A stretch of DNA of 64,000 bases from Blepharisma stoltei (Eukaryota; Ciliophora; Heterotrichea; Heterotrichida; Blepharismidae). How positions within the stretch are numbered: position 1 is the stretch's first letter; each line of letters starts with the position of its first letter. Of this stretch, positions 43,328-55,321 are shown piece by piece. The stretch is taken from positions 1,332,921 through 1,396,920 of the forward strand of contig CAJZBQ010000018.1 in the NCBI GenBank assembly GCA_914767885.1, written 5' to 3'. Made by a program: the position numbers and the translations under genes. The notes under the pieces are model-generated. The model saw only the letters and a list, made by a program, of their open reading frames with translations, was not told the origin of the DNA and did no database searches.

Positions 43328-46300
43328 ATGGAAGGTTACACTGAAATCTTCGCTTGGGGAGGTGATCATTTTGGCCAACTTGGTCTCGGCGAATCTAAAA
43401 ACACTGGCAAGACTTATCCATTTCCTCGATACTGCAGTTACAACGTCCTCATTAAAGAAATTTCCTGTGGAGAAGAGCATTCTGCATTTATAGCGCTATC
43501 AGGATATGTATATTCAATGGGGAGTAACAGTGAAGGAAGACTCGGACTCGGTGATAAATCGCTTCGTCAAAGCTCTTCTCCAATTTTAATTGAGAGCTTA
43601 GACTCTTACAAGGCAGCCAAAATTTCCTGCGGATGAGGCCACACATGTGTAATTACAGTTGACGGGGATTTATTTTCCTGAGGAGTCGGAGAATTTGGAG
43701 CACTCGGAATAGGAATTAACGACACACAATGAAAGCCTATAAGAGTAGACCTGCCTAATAGAGCCAAAGCTTTACAGATTTCATGTGGATCAAGACACAC
43801 AGGACTTATTGCTGAAGAAAATAAGCGAAATATTTTATTTATGTGAGGCGCAGGAGAAGCTGGGCAGTTAGGGACTGGCAGAAGGGAAAAAGAACTTCTA
43901 CCAATCCTTATACAGACTAACGAAGAGCCTAAACAAGTTTCCTGTGGGATTTTCCACACGATGTTTTTATGCAAATCTGGGAGCATCTTTTCTATGGGTG
44001 GGAATTCGTTTGGGCAGCTTGGGGTTGGGAATAAAAAAAGCACAAGTCGGCCTCAGAGGATACAGTATTTAGAAGACAATTTTATAGAAAAAATTGCTTG
44101 TGGGCACCATTCAGCAGCTATTACAGATCAAGGAGAATTGTTTATATGAGGAACTGGGGTGTTTGGGGAGTATTTGTATCCCCAAAGAGTTACTTCTATA
44201 GCAAGATTTATTGATGTAAGCATTGGTGGGAGTTTTGGAATTGCAATTGGTTCTAACCACGAGCTATATGCCTGGGGTGCAAATTCTAATGGAGAATTAG
44301 GCTTACTCCTCCCCCTCCGTGAGTGAACAAAAAAATTTTGTTCACTCACGGAGGGGGGTTAATTATTTTTTTAAAAAAAATTTATATATAAATTTTATAT
44401 AAAAAAATATTTTTTTTTGAAATTTAAAAAAAATCCTAATACGCAAAAATTGGAAAGCAAATATTAATTTAATTTATAAAATTTATGTTTTAAAACGCAA
44501 TTTGTTTAAAATTAAACAGAATTAGCTCTATATTTCATTATGCTAATTATCACTTATATATCAAAATTTTTTTCCATAAAATTTTTCTATTAAAAAAACA
44601 TTTTTGTTCACTCACGGAGGGTGGGTTTTTGGGCAAAAAATAACGATTTTTCTAAATGGTTTTGTTCACTCACGGAGTGGGGGGGAGTTAGGGAATTTCG
44701 AAAACAGAATTAGCCCTACATCTATTGTAGCGTTAAAAGGGAGAAGTGTAAATAAAATCAGCTGTGGAGGAAGCTATTGTATAGCGCTAGGTGAAGATGT
44801 AGTAAAACAAAATAAGCTAGGAAAATCAGCTAGGCATGTGTCACCTTTGCAAACAGATCAAAGCTATTATACATCCCGAAATAAAGAAGTCTCAGAAAAC
44901 AGCAGAAACTCCTGAATGAGGAGCTCTGCAAGAGAAGCTTTTACTTCTAGAGAACCTCGAGCTCTGGAAGACGATTCTGCGATATTTAAAAGTCATAGCG
45001 AGTTTAGGCCAAATGATACATTTAGCTCTAAAGAAATATATGAAAGTAAAACTAGAAATGTGTCTTCAGAAAGAAAAAGGGATTGAAAAGAATGGATGAT
45101 GGTCCAATGATAGTGCAATTTTTCGAAGTACTTTGGGTCGAAAATTGGTTGAAATTTTTGATAGTGAGACATTTGACCGAAAAAGCCTTAAATTACGGCC
45201 AAATGCCCTACTATTTAAAAATTTTCGACCAAATGCACTTTGGTTAAATGCGCACTATCAAAAATCCACTGTCATTTGGCATGGAGCCGAAAAAGAACAG
45301 CCATTTCTGAGAGAAAGCTTTGAAAATCAATATAGAAGTGTGTCCATAGAAAGGCCAGAACTTAGTTTTGGCTCTACTAATGGAAATTCTTTTAGGAATG
45401 GAGCTGATTTAGAAAAAGCTAATATTGAATTAAAAGAAAAGACTCTGGAGCTAAGGGGAGCAAAATTAGAAATAGAAAGACTTAACGAAGCTTTGAAGAA
45501 TTTTCAAACAAAAAATGAAAGACTGGAATATGAGTACCAGGAATTATCAAACCAGTTTTATAGAAATAAGCCTTCACTAGAATTTAGCAATAAAGAAATA
45601 TTGCAGCTTCGGCAAAGTCTAGATGAATTTAAATATCAGTCCAAATCAATTGCAAACGAAAATGAAATCCTGAAAGAAGATCTTGCAAAGTTCAAACTCC
45701 TATATGAAGAACTCTCCCAAAGTAAATCAACCACTGATGGATTTTATCAAGAACTGCAAGAAAAACTCCAAGCTGAAACAATTAAACGAAAACAAATAGA
45801 AAAAGACTTAGAAGTATCCAACAACCACTGGCATCGGCTAGAAGACGCACTATCTCAGTCTCATTCCAATTTAGAAAGTTATATTCAGCAGCTGAATGAA
45901 GAAAAAGTTTACAATGAAAAATTAACCCAAGAGCTTTCTGACTTACGTAAAAATTTTCATGGGCTAAACCAAGACAAAGAGACTATTTCTTATATGCTGC
46001 AAGACACCCAAAATCAAGCTGAAGACCAGATTTTGCAGTTAATTGATGAAAATAAAAGACTGAAAGAAACAGTGCAAAATTTAAATTATGACATAGAAAA
46101 ACTTAATAGCACGCTGGCAGGAAAATCTTCAAATATAGGGGAATTTGTAGAAAATCAGAAAGAGTTAGAAGATAGAATGAACAATTTAAAAGATGAAAAT
46201 TATCAGCTGAAAATTAGCCTTGCTGATTCTGAAGCGAAAAATAAGCAGCTTTTTGAACATTTGGATAAAGAATTAGCTGCGAGAGCGAGGGAGTATAAAG

Positions 46301-46686
46301 AAAGGACACTTAATTTGATAAGTACCCCAGTAAGAAATTATTCGTCGTCGCCGCTAGTAAATAGACATCAAGGGCAGAGTTCTCCATTTAAAGCAGAAGA
46401 GGCACAGTTAGCAACGAGTAGGAATAGAAATTATTTAAGCCAAGAAAGCCAAGAGCGTATTGCGAATGCAACATCAAAAGTTATTGAATCGACCAATATA
46501 GAATCCCCTCTGAAAAATATGAGGGTTTCATCACCATCTAGAAAATCTCCAGAAAAGTCTCCACAAATATCTTTATTAAAGAGTTCAGGGTCAACCCCAT
46601 CGAGAAATGATATAAAAGCTCGAATAGCTGCTTTGGCTGAAAGCCGCTCCAAGCTTGAAATGAAATTAGAAGAGCTTGAAAACTAA
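43328..46686 (+). CDS. RCC1-repeat protein with long coiled-coil tail
   Basis: Segments 43328-44305, 44691-45112 and 45258-46686 give 942 aa. The N-terminal 380 residues hold about seven RCC1 blades with GxxGQLGLG and SCGxxHT motifs, one rebuilt exactly across the MITE (NGELGLGN). A Ser-rich linker follows, then a long coiled coil (about 500-830) and a basic Ser/Pro-rich end. RCC1 propellers can act as Ran exchange factors or scaffolds; with a coiled coil, a cytoskeletal or basal-body scaffold is a reasonable guess. Many Trp are TGA. Confidence 0.85.
44306..44690. mobile_element. TNA-MITE in RCC1 gene (385 bp, TTA)
   Basis: Inverted orientation relative to 23348-23733: hairpin end at left. 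TTA at 44303-44305 and 44688-44690. Precise removal gives GAA TTA GGC TTA GGG AAT TTC, restoring a canonical RCC1 repeat, the cleanest proof of excision in the window. Confidence 0.92.
45113..45257 (+). mobile_element. TA-flanked IES with TAGTGC termini (145 bp)
   Basis: Ends TAGTGC and GCACTA form short inverted repeats that include the TA. Interior repeats CGACCAAATGC and CGAAAATTTTT-like words in both orientations. Removal leaves CAA TGA TAT CAA AAA in frame, joining the linker to the coiled-coil part. Confidence 0.8.
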
Positions 46687-46953
46687 ATTATGTTAATTTT
46701 AAGTTAAATAATATAATTGGCATTATCCATTAGCTCCTTCTAATTTGAATATTACTAGTCAGCATAAAAATTTGAATTCTCTTTAAATTAAAATCGTAAA
46801 AGCTTATTGCTACTTATAAATATTACATGCAATTATTGTGAGGACAAAAATATATATTAAAAAACAGAAAAATCAGGAAATTGGCAAATTCTAAAACAAA
46901 GAATATAGTTTTTGTTTAAGGAAAATGATAGGGTTTAGAAGAGAGCTAAAAGA

Positions 46954-47193
46954 CTATAGATAATGTGAAGAACAGCAGATATCTTGTAAATCTTCAATAT
47001 AAGCTGATGCTAATGCAGAGCACACAGCATATATGGCAGAGGCATCAGAGAATTCAGAAATTAGCTTTTGCATAATACCCATCTCGGTAGGACAGATGGT
47101 TAAAATGCAGATCAAGCCTCGATAGTTTTTGAAAAAAATAAAGTAAATGCACAAAAGTCTCCTCAATGTACTAAAATCTTCAGAAGCTTTCAT
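46954..47193 (-). CDS. Small hypothetical protein
   Basis: 79 aa with an internal hydrophobic stretch (LLCIYFIFFKNYRGLICILTI) and a helical C-terminus rich in Ala and Ser. No family recognised. It ends in TAG and lies 49 bp from the start of the divergent ankyrin-DHHC gene. Could be real or part of a longer split gene. Confidence 0.4.
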   Translation of the reverse strand: MKASEDFSTLRRLLCIYFIFFKNYRGLICILTICPTEMGIMQKLISEFSDASAIYAVCSALASAYIEDLQDICCSSHYL

Positions 47194-47242
47194 GGTTTTG
47201 CTATTTTCTTTGTGTTATATTATTCTTGTTAATAGATAATAA

Positions 47243-48820
47243 ATGTCCGAATTTCAACCAATTTTTCAATATATAGTAGAAGGTAGAACCAGAGATCTTG
47301 AAGCATTAATTCGTCAATTACAAAAACCGCTTCGCTTTATAAAAGACACAACTGGGTACACGTTGATTCACTTCGCAGTTCTAAACGAAAAAGAAGAAAT
47401 CATCAATTTATTAGTTCAACATGTAAGCCATATATAGGAAAAAGGGCTTCCAGGGACTCCTGCTAATGAAGTAACTGACTGGGTTAACTCACTTTCACCT
47501 GATGGATACACCGCTTTCCATTTAGCAATATCTAAAGGAAACTTTTCAATTGTGAAATTATTGACTTTATTAGGAGCAGATGTAGATATAAAAACGCCTC
47601 TAGGTCTCGGGTCACTTCATTTGGCAGCTCAAGGGGATTTTGCTCATTTGATTTCTTATTTTTCAGAAATTGGGCTGAGTGTTATGGAATGCGACTCTAA
47701 AGGAGGCACTCCTTTACATTGGGCTGCTTATATGGGAGCTTATTATGCAACTTCTGTATTAATGGCATTACAGGCACCTATTAACTGCCAAGACCATGAT
47801 GGGCATACTCCTTTACATTTAGCAGTGCTTTCAGCTAATAATAGAGTTGTTAGGCTATTACTGCTAAAAGGAGCAGACCGAGCTATAAAAGATTCAAGGG
47901 ATAGGACACCTATGGAGATCGCAAAAGAAAATCAATCAAATGAGCTTATAGATATGCTGAAGCCTGAAGGAATATTAGAAAAAACTGGATATAGGCCGCT
48001 GCTAAAACCTTATAAAAGAACTGCTTTTCCTTTTTATTTCGTACTCTGCTTGATTATTGTGACTTTGGCACTTATTATTTTATTTTGTGTGCAGTGTAAT
48101 TTTTAAGCAGACAATTATTATTTGAGCTATTTTTTTACAGCCACTTCAGTCAGTGCTATTTTATTGATGATTTTTTTAGTTAATTCTAACCCTGGCTATA
48201 TTACGCGACCAAAAGGGATAAAATTATCTGTAAGAATTATTTAGTATTTATATCAAACTTACAAATATTCAGAAATTTGCCCAGATTGTGTTATATTAAG
48301 GCCAGCTCGATCTCGGCATTGTCATTATTGTGATAAATGCGTGCAGAAGTTTGATCATCATTGCCAATGGGTGAACAACTGTATAGGAGCTCGGAACCTT
48401 GGCTGGTTTTATTCATTTATAAGTTTGTTATGACTTTCAGTCGGTCTTTCAATTGCAATTTCCATAGAAGTCTTTATCGGCCACGAAACAGACCGTGGGA
48501 TTGAAGACTCTCCTTATGAAATTTCTTTGATTGTTGCTTCTTTTACAGGTTTTCTTTCAGTTTTGACATTAGTCCCTGTCAGTTATTTATTCATCACACA
48601 CACAAAAAATTTTTGTGAAAATCAGACGACGAGTGAAAGGTTTTCTAAGGGTTCAAAATTCCGAGGCGGAAAAAAAGAAAAGTCTTGTTTTGTGAAAAAC
48701 TGCTACTCAATGTGCTGCAATAAAGAAGATGACCATAGCTCAAAGTCTTCTATTGTAACTACATCAAGTAAACAAATGGATGATTATCATATGATACTTG
48801 AAGAATCGGGCACGAAATAA
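47243..48820 (+). CDS. Ankyrin-repeat DHHC palmitoyltransferase (ZDHHC17/Akr1 type)
   Basis: Four exons (47243-47422, 47438-48095, 48111-48229, 48245-48820) separated by three 15-nt introns give 510 aa. About five to six ankyrin repeats (for example GYTAFHLAISKGNFSIVKLL, GGTPLHWAAYMGAYYA, GHTPLHLAVLSANNRVVRLL) precede two helices. Then comes the Cys-rich domain CPDCVILRPARSRHCHYC with DHHCQWVNNCIG, two further helices and a basic tail. Members recognise substrates through the ankyrin part and palmitoylate them at Golgi or endosomes. No IES is present. Confidence 0.92.
47423..47437 (+). other. 15-nt intron 1 in ankyrin-DHHC gene
   Basis: GTAAGCCATATATAG, containing an in-frame TAG; removal joins LVQH to EKGLPG. 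Confidence 0.88.
48096..48110 (+). other. 15-nt intron 2 in ankyrin-DHHC gene
   Basis: GTAATTTTTAAGCAG, containing an in-frame TAA; removal joins LFCVQ to YNYYLSYFFT across two membrane helices. Confidence 0.88.
48230..48244 (+). other. 15-nt intron 3 in ankyrin-DHHC gene
   Basis: GTAAGAATTATTTAG; removal joins GIKLS to YLYQTYKYSEICPDC, directly before the DHHC Cys-rich domain. Confidence 0.88.
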
Positions 48821-48921
48821 TGATGTAAGAATTAAATTAAATATTAAGATTCTACTAGAGAGAGCCTTTGGAGGATAGCTACTTGTGATCCACTGTTAGA
48901 GTTACTCATTGGGATTAGTTC

Positions 48922-51092
48922 CTATATAAAAATTACTGTTGAAAATAGCGCGACACATTCAGAAAAAGTTATTTGTTGGTTATCATATGGATCAATTATC
49001 TGAAGCAGTCTAAAAATGTCAGGCTCTTCAAAGCCAAGCCCTGTAGCGTCTAATAGTTCTCTGAATTCTGGCTCAGAAATCATCCCATTTCTGTCTTTGT
49101 CTGCATCTCTAAACATAGCTAAAAAGTTTGATAAAAATTTTTCGTGGCCTTTTAGCTGGAAATCTAATAGGATTTTGAGAAAATCTGCATATAAAATTCT
49201 GGTTTTGAGGCTTCTTTCTTTTTCTCTTCGAGTTACAGCTTCTTCACGTGTGATTTTTCCTCTGATAGGTGGCAGATCTGATGGGTAATTTTTATGTTTG
49301 ATTACTTCTGAGACTAAAGATAGTAATAAATCAGCGTCTGTCTCGTTGTACATGTATTTGACTATGTCAGTTCATTCGTCTTCGCTTACATAGCTTTGAA
49401 GTCTTTCATTTAGCATTTCTTGGACATCTCCATTTGATTTTAATGGGAATTTCCCTCTCAAATGCATCTTTAACAGCTCACTAACAGTCTCCTTTACTTG
49501 ATTCTGCACAAACCTGAACTCTTCATCACACTCATTTGCATAAATTTTACCAAAAACTGTAACATCATTATCTTCTGTAGAAAATCTCTTAACTGCGTCC
49601 AAAATTGCATATGAATATTCATTTGCTAAATGCTTTAAGCCATATTTATGATTAAGAAAAGTCATGAGATATTTTTCCATAGTTTCCCTTGGCAGTTTCA
49701 TATCTACACATTTTTGGTCAAATTTCGCCTTATTCGTATAAATTTCATCAATAATTTCTTTCAGTTGCCTTAAACTTAACACTTTTCCATTAGAAAAATT
49801 CTGTTGAGAAGGCGTTGCTGTCCTGCTTCTATCTAAATTTGGAGATTTTCCGCCTAATGCAATTTCTGCGGTGCTTTTAGAGTGTTTTATCAATAAATCT
49901 AAATATTTTTTATTTTCTTCTTTTAGCATTTCAAGCTCAAGTAAAATTTCTTTTTTGTCTTCTTCCATCTGTTTTCTCAAAATTTCTTTTTCAATTATAT
50001 GTTTTTGTGAGTCTTTTTCTATTTGGTCTGCTGCTTCTAAAATTTCGTTATTTTCTTTGAGGGCTTTTTCTATAGGGCCTTCCTATAGATGGCGCGCAAT
50101 GCGCCATCACCGGACCATGTCGGGAGAGGGTTCCACACGAGGAATGGTTCTACGTGTGGAACCCTCTTTTTGGCTCGTGGAAAGTAGTTTTCTCACAGGT
50201 CAAAAAGAGGGTTCCACACGTAGAAACCATTCCTCGTGTGGAACCCTCTCCGACATGGCTCGGTGATGGCGCATTGCGCGCCATCTATAGGAAGGCCCTA
50301 TATGTCATTTTTCATTGAATTTATTTTTTCTTCACAAACTGAGTCCATATCAAAGACTAATCCTAGGGTTTCCCTAAAGGTGTCGTCAAAAACCTTGTGG
50401 ATTTTATTCAAAATTTGGCCCATTTTTGGGCTTTCTTTGAAAATCAGCTCAGAACTTTTGTCGAGGCAAATGAGATAGAGTTCATGTTTTGATTTCATAG
50501 CATGTGCTTGCAAAAGAGACTGTGAATATCCTTGTTTCATAACGTTAGAAAACTCTTCAATTACGTTTTTTACATGATCATCAAAATCTGCTGCAAGTTT
50601 TTTGTCTTCTGCAGGGTCAATTTCATGTCAAACATCTCGAATTTCATCATAAATGCTTGCAAGGTTTTCTAGATCTTCTTTTCTTAATAATTCGTCTGAT
50701 TCTTCATCATATTGTTCTTCTTTAACAACCTCTATTTCGGAGCTATTTATTTTTTGTAAATTAGGAAGCGCTTCAATTAGAATTTGCTCGTCCTCTTCTT
50801 GCAACAAAGTAATATTTAGCTCAATTAAAGAAGGGAGCGAGGAGAGACCAGGGATTATGTCTTGGACCGCACTAAATAAATTGTTAGAAATATCTAGATG
50901 TTCTAGAGTTTTTAACTGTGATAAATCGTCTGGTATTGAAGTTAAGCGATTTCCGAATAAAATTAATTCTTTGAGGTTGGAAAATTTAATAAGCCAGGGA
51001 AGCAGTGGAGAGAGGGACTCTATTTCGCAGCTTTCAAGGTTTATTGAAGTGAGATCAGGGCTTTCTTCAAGAAGTTTGGGTAATTCTTCCAT
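48922..51092 (-). CDS. Leucine-rich repeat / coiled-coil / EF-hand protein
   Basis: Segments 51092-50301 and 50070-48922 give 646 aa. Residues about 10-130 are leucine-rich repeats (NLKELILFGNRLTSIP, TLEHLDISNNLFSAV) with an acidic end. A long helical and coiled-coil middle follows. The C-terminus (about 565-640) has EF-hands; one loop, DADKDRNGMISEPEF, keeps the Ca2+ ligands. The LRR plus EF-hand mix is seen in some ciliary and cytoskeletal proteins of protists. A 230-bp palindromic IES splits the coiled-coil region. In-frame TGA Trp occur (DVWHEIDP). Confidence 0.78.
50071..50300. mobile_element. Palindromic GC-rich IES (230 bp) in LRR-EF-hand gene
   Basis: Starts TATAGGGCCTTCC and ends with its complement; the arms are almost perfectly inverted over about 105 bp, with nested smaller inverted repeats (GGGTTCCACACG...CGTGTGGAACCC). 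Leaving one TA gives AAT GAC ATA GAA AAA GCC in frame. Its ends, size and design equal palindromes A and C, but the arm sequence differs. Confidence 0.85.
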
Positions 51093-51308
51093 TTTGATAC
51101 AAATTGGATTATTAAGGATTTCTATTGAAAATTTAGTTTTGAAATTTCTTTATAAAAGGCTGGATTTTTATTGTTCTTTGTTTTAAAACAGAAAAATTTC
51201 TGTTTGCGAATATACGCTGAGAGGATCGGTAAATTTGATACAAACTATAAAATTTCTATAGAAATTCTCCATAACAAATTTATACAAATTATTTGTGTTC
51301 TAATAAAT

Positions 51309-52904
51309 TTACTCAAATTTTAAGCTCGTAATCGTCCCAAGTGCCGTCATAAAAGTATCCCTTATGATAAATCTCGTGTTTTCTGACACATATTCCGGGT
51401 GATACAAAAACCTCAGCGTCAAATTCGTAGACTGTCCAGGGACAATGGTTTTTCCTTCCCCCACAACTCTTGCACATTGGCTTATAGTCTGAGTATAAAT
51501 CATCGGCTCATACGAGCTTTTCAGTGTCCTTGCTTCTTTGACACTATCAATAGGTCAAATCAAGCACTGGAACTCAAAAGCTGCCCTTGGGTTGACTTTT
51601 TTATCAACCAACACCATTCCTTTCCTCAGCTCGTTTTCCCTGAGCCATTTTTCAGTAGAAGATCCTAAAGTGACTTTAAAACTACAAAATTGTCCTGCAC
51701 TGACTGAACGTACAGGGACTTTATTTACATGGATGCCCATTATTTGGACACATCTGAATTTACCTCTGTTGTCAGGACCAAGCATCAGTCGTTGTAGCGC
51801 GCAGGCTTTGCCTTTGACCATGACCCCGCCTATGATAAGTCCTTCTTTTTCATATCATTTTTCTATATAAAACTCAGGGTAGCTGTCTGTGCTTTCTCAG
51901 TTTTCAGCAGCTGGGAGAAGGTTAAGAAAGCTTAATAATAAGTCGAGATTGCAGCCTGTAATAAAGGAAACTGAAAAAACTGGGGCGAGCTGTTCTTGGG
52001 CAAATAGCCGAGAATAGAGGACGACATCTTCAAAATTGGTCACTTCCATCATAGTTCTGCGTTGGTTTCTAAGCTCGGCTTGGAGATAGTCTAAAGAACG
52101 GTCTATGACAATTTGTGGGTATTTGTCGATTTTGGAGATGACGATAAAAATCGGGAGTTTTAAAGCAGAAGCTAAGGCAAGGTGGTCAGTGAAAGTAGAA
52201 TTTGGCTCTTCTGAAGGCTCGTAGACTATTAAACAGTAATCTGGGTTTTGGCTTGACATACCATAAAGGAGGTTTCTTTTGTATTTGGCATGGCCTGGGA
52301 GGTCGATTAAGCTGATAAGCTTAGAGGATTGGCATACCAATTGTTCCCAGCCTTTTTTGCTTCTAAGCACTTGTCCTTGGGTGTCAAATCCGACTAGATG
52401 TTGGGTAACAGAGGTGGTGTAGCCTATCTTTTTTTCGTGCTTATGCAGTAAAGTTGAATTTTTGGCTTTACCTTTGCCATTATCCATAACTCCTTTACTT
52501 AAAACTCCGACCAGACTGGTTTTTCCGACCCCAGAAGCTCCTAATAACGCGACACGTATGTCCATTATTACACCTTGTCGCTCTTTTTTCCTTATTAGGA
52601 GTTCGCCTACATAGCCTTCTTCTTTTTTCTCTTTTGCAAGCAAAAGAAGAGAGGCATCAAGAGACTCAGCAACGGACCCAAGAACACTTATGCATGAGTC
52701 AAGCTCTTCAAGTGTCAAACCTACGGGTTGGCCTTCCCAGTTTAATCCAACGATATATTTAGCTTCTCCACGACCTGCGTTAAGGCGGTGCTCCATTTGG
52801 CTTTTTAATCGTTCGATTCTTTGAGGACTTGGCGTTAGGAGTTTAAGAACATACTCGGTTCTGCTCAATGATCGTTCTTCATTTCTCTTAGACTGAAAGT
52901 CCAT
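51309..52904 (-). CDS. GTPBP1/GTPBP2-type translational GTPase
   Basis: 531 aa in one frame with TGA Trp. The G domain has P-loop GASGVGKT (122-129), the G3 motif DLPGHAKY and G4 SKID. The flanking segments YIVGLNWEGQPVGLTLEEL and the elongation-factor-like beta-barrel domains II and III (RGKFRCVQIMGIHVNKVPV, RFLYHPEYV) match GTPBP1/2, which bind aminoacyl-tRNA and assist ribosome quality control and mRNA decay in animals. No insert found. Confidence 0.9.
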
Positions 52905-53741
52905 AATAAAACATTATAATATCAGAGAGAAAGAAAGATAGATATTGATTACAAAGAACGAAAGAGGGAGAAGTCAGACAGTAACAGAATCGAAAATAAA
53001 TATGAAAATTTGATAAGTTAGCAGAGATAAGGAGACGAGAAAGATATAGAAATTTGGAAGAAGATGAGAGTAATAATTGCACAAGAAAAGGTAAGACGGT
53101 AAAATGATTCCATTGAGTCAATGGGAGGAGCTAATTGAGATGAAAATAGATATAGCCCGTTTCCCGGCTATAGATCGGGCTATGCCTGATCTTTGCCGAG
53201 AAACTCGGGGGGGTTGTCTGCGTCACTTCGAGGTGACGAGTCAACTCCCCGAGTTGGCAAATAGCCACCATTAAGTGATTTGCCAACCCGGGGAGTTGAC
53301 TCGTCACCTCAAAGTGACGCAGACAACCCCCCGAGTTTCCCAGCAAAGATCGGGCATAGCCCAATCTATAGCCGGGAACGGGCTATACATAGTGCAATAT
53401 ATTTTGAAATTAAAAAAAATATATGGGAGGTTTCAGGTAATTGATATTTTCTAGCCTAAGCTAAGAGAATAATTTAATAGTATGAAAATAACTTATCTAC
53501 CATTGGAATTTTAATATTGTATCTCTCCTAAAATATATAGTATAAAATAAACTATTTTCCCTTGTTTAATTTTACATATCCAAAACATGAAATTGCACTT
53601 TTTAAGCAGCAAACCAATAATAATTTCTTTAATTGCCTAAAATTATTTATCTTATTTTACTCCTACGAAAAGAGTGTTTTAAGTTTTCTTTTAACCTTAA
53701 ATAATGCAATTTATCTGCAAAATTATTAAAATAAGAGTTAC
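52905..53741. other. Intergenic spacer holding palindrome C
   Basis: Besides the palindrome at 53151-53387, the DNA is AT-rich without ORF or RNA-like block. 53388-53741 shows nothing further. Confidence 0.5.
53151..53387. repeat. GC-rich palindromic element C (237 bp)
   Basis: TATAGCCCG...CGGGCTATA ends, inner TATAGATCGGGC repeated near each end, and long arms with GGTGACGAGTCAACTCC facing the complement across a 15-bp centre. Homologous in design and partly in sequence to palindrome A (GGTGACAAGTCAACTCC), with paired changes in both arms. Intergenic, between GTPBP1 and RPL5. Confidence 0.88.
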
Positions 53742-54689
53742 TTAAGCTTGGCTTTTGGCGGCGTTGAGGATCTTTTGTTTAACTCTTTCTTTCCTTTCAG
53801 CGTTGGTAAACCTTGAGTTTCTAGGATAAGTGGCAGTGTGAGTCTTAATGAACTGTCCTTCTCTAGTATGCACAGGAGGATGAGCTCTCTCTTTCTTGGC
53901 GTGTGATGGATCTTTTCTGATGGCTTCAAAAATGGCTTTGTAAGTTTGTTCTACGGTTTTTCCAGCAAGCTTTTCGTTCCAGAGGGTGAACTGCTTAGAG
54001 AATTTTTCTTCGTCTTCTTCCTTAAGTAATTTCATGTACTCTTGGATGTGGACTCCATATATTCTCTTTCTGTGGACTTCAGCGTCGTATTTCCATTTTC
54101 CGTCTTCCTTCTTGCTGCCTGGGAATCTCTTTACTGAGTGTGGGATGTGAATTCCACCATCGCAAGCACCTTTAAGAGCTCCGAAGACTTTGTTTCCAGT
54201 TGTGGTGCAGACAAGACCAACATCGAGGTAAGCTTTGAATGGTCTCTTTTTGATTTCCTCTCCTTTAGATTCTCTTGCTTCCATATCTTTGTAAACGTCG
54301 AAAGCAGCTCCAGTTGGTGCAGCGACTCCTTTGTAGAGGTCATCAAGTCCGAGTTGTTTGAGGGTTCTTCTTGCTAAAAGAAGACCTGTGGCATAAGCAG
54401 CTGGGTAATTGGTGAATCCAGTGCCAAGTCCGTATTTGGCAAGTTCTTTAGATTGAGCTTGGCTAAGAACTCTGTCACCTACAATAGTGGAGTAGATGAT
54501 TTGGGCAATGATGTTTGTGTTGGTAAATCTGACCACGAATCTGTACTTAGGAGTGTTGTATTTGTTCTTGTGTTGGAAAGTAAGGAACTTCCTGGCACGG
54601 TAGTCAGTTTTTCCTTCACGGCGTCGTCTGAATTTGACTTGGAAGCGCTTGAAGTAAGCATTAGTCTTTACGACCTTTATGAACACCAT
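53742..54689 (-). CDS. RPL5: 60S ribosomal protein L5 (uL18)
   Basis: 315 aa, intact. Starts MVFIKVVKTNAYFKRFQVKF; contains RRREGKTDYRARKFL, IIYSTIVGDRVL, GLTNYPAAYATGLLLARR-like GFTNYPAAYATGLLLARR and the basic C-terminus of eukaryotic L5, which binds 5S rRNA with uL5. No TGA Trp or insert. GC is higher than in neighbours, as expected for a highly expressed gene. Confidence 0.97.
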   Translation of the reverse strand: MVFIKVVKTNAYFKRFQVKFRRRREGKTDYRARKFLTFQHKNKYNTPKYRFVVRFTNTNIIAQIIYSTIVGDRVLSQAQSKELAKYGLGTGFTNYPAAYATGLLLARRTLKQLGLDDLYKGVAAPTGAAFDVYKDMEARESKGEEIKKRPFKAYLDVGLVCTTTGNKVFGALKGACDGGIHIPHSVKRFPGSKKEDGKWKYDAEVHRKRIYGVHIQEYMKLLKEEDEEKFSKQFTLWNEKLAGKTVEQTYKAIFEAIRKDPSHAKKERAHPPVHTREGQFIKTHTATYPRNSRFTNAERKERVKQKILNAAKSQA

Positions 54690-54754
54690 TATTATCCACT
54701 CATAGAGGACTTCATAAATGGCTTATTGCACACCCAAAAACCAAAATTTGTTAA

Positions 54755-55152
54755 CTCCCCCCCCCCCCCCCCCCTCCGTGAGCGAACAAAACCATTAGAA
54801 AAATCGCCATTTTTTGACCAAAAACCCACCCTCCGTGAGTAAACAAAAATTTTTTTAATAGAAAAAATTTTAATGGAAAAAAAATTTTGATATATAAGTG
54901 ATAATTAGTATAATGAAATCTAGAGCTAATTCTGTTTAATTTTAAACAAATTGCGTTTTAAAACATAAATTTTGCAAATTAAATTAATTTTTGCTTCCCA
55001 ATTTTTGCAAATTAGGATTTTTTTAAATTTCGAAAAAAAATATTTTTTATAAAATTTATATATATAATTTTTTTTTAAAAAAAAAAATTAACCCCCCTCC
55101 GTGAGCGAACAAAATTTTTTTGTTCGCTCTCACGGAGGGGGGGGGGGAGTAA
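54755..55152. mobile_element. TNA-MITE between RPL5 and SF3B2 (398 bp, TAA)
   Basis: Ends CTCCCC...GGGGAG, TAA at 54752-54754 and 55150-55152. The inverted repeats read CTCCGTGAGCGAAC (GCG for GTG). It sits 65 bp upstream of the RPL5 start codon and is inverted relative to the copy at 55369. Confidence 0.88.
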
Positions 55153-55321
55153 GCAGAAAAACTGGCTAGAAATATTTTCTTATAGAAATTATGCCTAATA
55201 GCTGCTTAAAGCGTTTTGAATATATGCTTAAAATTAGTTTGAAAATAACCTAATTAAATTATGCTTCTGATAAGACAATCATTATTTTGAAGTTTCTGGG
55301 CACGTCTGGAATTGTAATTAA

